DNA of 6,560 bases from DASZHJ01 sp035604335 (GTDB taxonomy: Bacteria; Pseudomonadota; Alphaproteobacteria; ATCC43930; CGMCC-115725): positions 1-6,560 of the forward strand of contig DATNIT010000276.1 of assembly GCA_035604335.1 (NCBI GenBank). Reading direction: 5' to 3'. The notes under the pieces are model-generated. The model did not search any database. It saw only the letters and a list, made by a program, of their open reading frames with translations, and was not told the origin of the DNA. A program made the translations under genes and the position numbers. Below, in pieces: positions 5,764 through 6,560 of the stretch; the first letter of the stretch is position 1, and each line of letters starts with the position of its first letter.

Positions 5764-5818
5764 TCTTGGTCAAGAGGAAATCTGTCTGGCGCCCTCGGCG
5801 CTGGGAGCCTCCGGCTCC
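5764..5818 (-). other. Three small dyads in the DUF4167 leader
   Basis: The gap between prmC and DUF4167 (5685-5891) holds three adjacent inverted repeats: GGAGCC, 3 nt, GGCTCC (5804-5818); GCGCC, 3 nt, GGCGC (5790-5801 by its complement); and TCTTG, 2 nt, CAAGA (5764-5775). Read leftward they would form consecutive short hairpins between the candidate promoter (5861-5833) and the DUF4167 start. None is followed by a T-run, so intrinsic termination of prmC is not supported. The leader is at least 80 nt past the last hairpin. The role is unknown. Confidence 0.35.
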
Positions 5819-5832
5819 ACCGTCATGGCCCA

Positions 5833-5861
5833 AAGCTAGTCGGAACCGGTTAACATTCCAA
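5833..5861 (-). promoter_or_regulatory. Candidate promoter for DUF4167
   Basis: An AT-rich island (about 5832-5871) in otherwise GC-rich sequence contains, on the minus strand, TTGGAA (5861-5856), a 17-bp spacer and TAGCTT (5838-5833). Both boxes are partial matches to sigma-70 consensus. An A-run (5870-5866) lies just upstream, like an UP element, and the spacer contains the palindrome AACCGGTT. If used, it starts transcription near 5826, roughly 140 nt before the DUF4167 start. Confidence 0.35.
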
Positions 5862-5891
5862 CAACTTTTTGCTCAGGGCGGCCAATGGGCC

Positions 5892-6560
5892 TCAATCTCG
5901 CCCTAGCACGAGGCACCGGTCCACGCCACTAAGATCGTGCCGGATGGTTCGCAATGCAAGCCCCGCCTTAGCCATTATCCCCGCGGCTGCCGTGGCCTGG
6001 CCGGCGCCCACCTCAAGGGCGGCGATGCCGGTTGGCGCCAGCAGCCGGGCAATCGCCGGCGCCAGCGCTCGATAGGCCTCGAGCCCGTCCGCACCGCCGT
6101 CGAGCGCCGGCCTTGGCTCGTAGAGCGCCACCTCCGGCATCAGCCCTGGGAGCTCGTGCGAGGGGATGTAGGGTGGATTTGCGAGGATCACGTCCCACTT
6201 GCCGGTGAGGCCGTCGCCCCAATTTCCGCGCACGAACCGCGCTCTGCCCGCGAGGCCAAGCGCCGCGGCATTCCGTCGCGCCGTCTCGAGGGCGCCTTCT
6301 GAGCAGTCGATGCCCGTCCCGATCGCGTTCGGCAGCTCCGAGAGAAGCGCTAGCAACAAGCACCCGCTGCCGGTGCCAAAATCCAAAATGCGAAAGGCAC
6401 GCCCGCGAGCGCCGAGCGCCGCGAGCACCGACTCGACGAGCGTCTCGCTGTCGGGGCGCGGGTCGAGCGCGGCGGCCGAGAGCTCGAACCGCAGGCTCCA
6501 GAACTCGCGATATCCCAGGATGCGCGAGACCGGCTCGCGCGCGCTTCGGCGTGCGAGCAA
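5892..6560 (-). CDS. prmC: Release factor glutamine methyltransferase PrmC (5' end missing)
   Basis: PrmC uses S-adenosylmethionine to methylate the Gln of the GGQ motif in release factors RF1 and RF2, which improves translation termination. The 222 visible residues contain the family hallmarks: REPVSRILGYREFW (8-21), PRPDSETLVE (34-43), the SAM-binding loop DFGTGSG (60-66), acidic D85 after the second strand, and the catalytic NPPY (128-131) that holds the target glutamine. The C-terminus ends normally at a TGA (5894-5892). The gene runs off the right edge, so its start and most of the N-terminal helical domain (usually about 60-70 residues) are missing; the first visible codon is an internal Leu. 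prfA is the usual upstream neighbour in this class and may lie just outside, which is inference. DUF4167 follows after about 207 bp. Confidence 0.95.
   Translation of the reverse strand: MLARRSAREPVSRILGYREFWSLRFELSAAALDPRPDSETLVESVLAALGARGRAFRILDFGTGSGCLLLALLSELPNAIGTGIDCSEGALETARRNAAALGLAGRARFVRGNWGDGLTGKWDVILANPPYIPSHELPGLMPEVALYEPRPALDGGADGLEAYRALAPAIARLLAPTGIAALEVGAGQATAAAGIMAKAGLALRTIRHDLSGVDRCLVLGRD

Overview
The window reads as ordinary chromosomal DNA from a GC-rich alphaproteobacterium. The best taxonomic marker is a DUF4167 protein, a family found almost entirely in Alphaproteobacteria, lying between prmC and clpB, a gene order common in that class. The ClpB N-terminus (MDFEKYTERA) and an RpoH-type promoter in front of clpB agree with this. 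No insertion sequence, phage gene, CRISPR array, tRNA or rRNA was recognised.

Layout from left to right. Positions 1-389 hold no convincing complete gene. They carry a near-consensus sigma-70 promoter reading leftward (TTGACA, 17 bp, TATAAG), a hairpin at the predicted 5' end of its transcript, a 27-codon rare-codon ORF with a good ribosome binding site, and possibly the first codons of a gene that leaves the window. On the + strand, 390-1601 encodes an exported MepM-like M23 peptidoglycan endopeptidase. It converges with a short-chain dehydrogenase/reductase on the minus strand (1619-2380), with only 17 bp between them. The rest is on the minus strand and is transcribed right to left: prmC (5892-6560, N-terminus cut by the window edge), DUF4167 (5235-5684), clpB (2473-5067), then the SDR.

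Functionally, prmC methylates release factors for translation termination, clpB is the heat-shock disaggregase, and the DUF4167 protein is uncharacterised with a basic, Gly/Gln-rich N-terminus and a conserved helical core. clpB looks separately heat-inducible: CTTG and CCCCATAT elements lie just inside the DUF4167-clpB gap. The 207-bp gap between prmC and DUF4167 contains an AT-rich promoter candidate and three small dyads.

No clearly new multi-gene system is present. The most open items are the DUF4167 protein and its structured leader, and the leftward promoter/leader at the left edge whose target gene lies outside the window.
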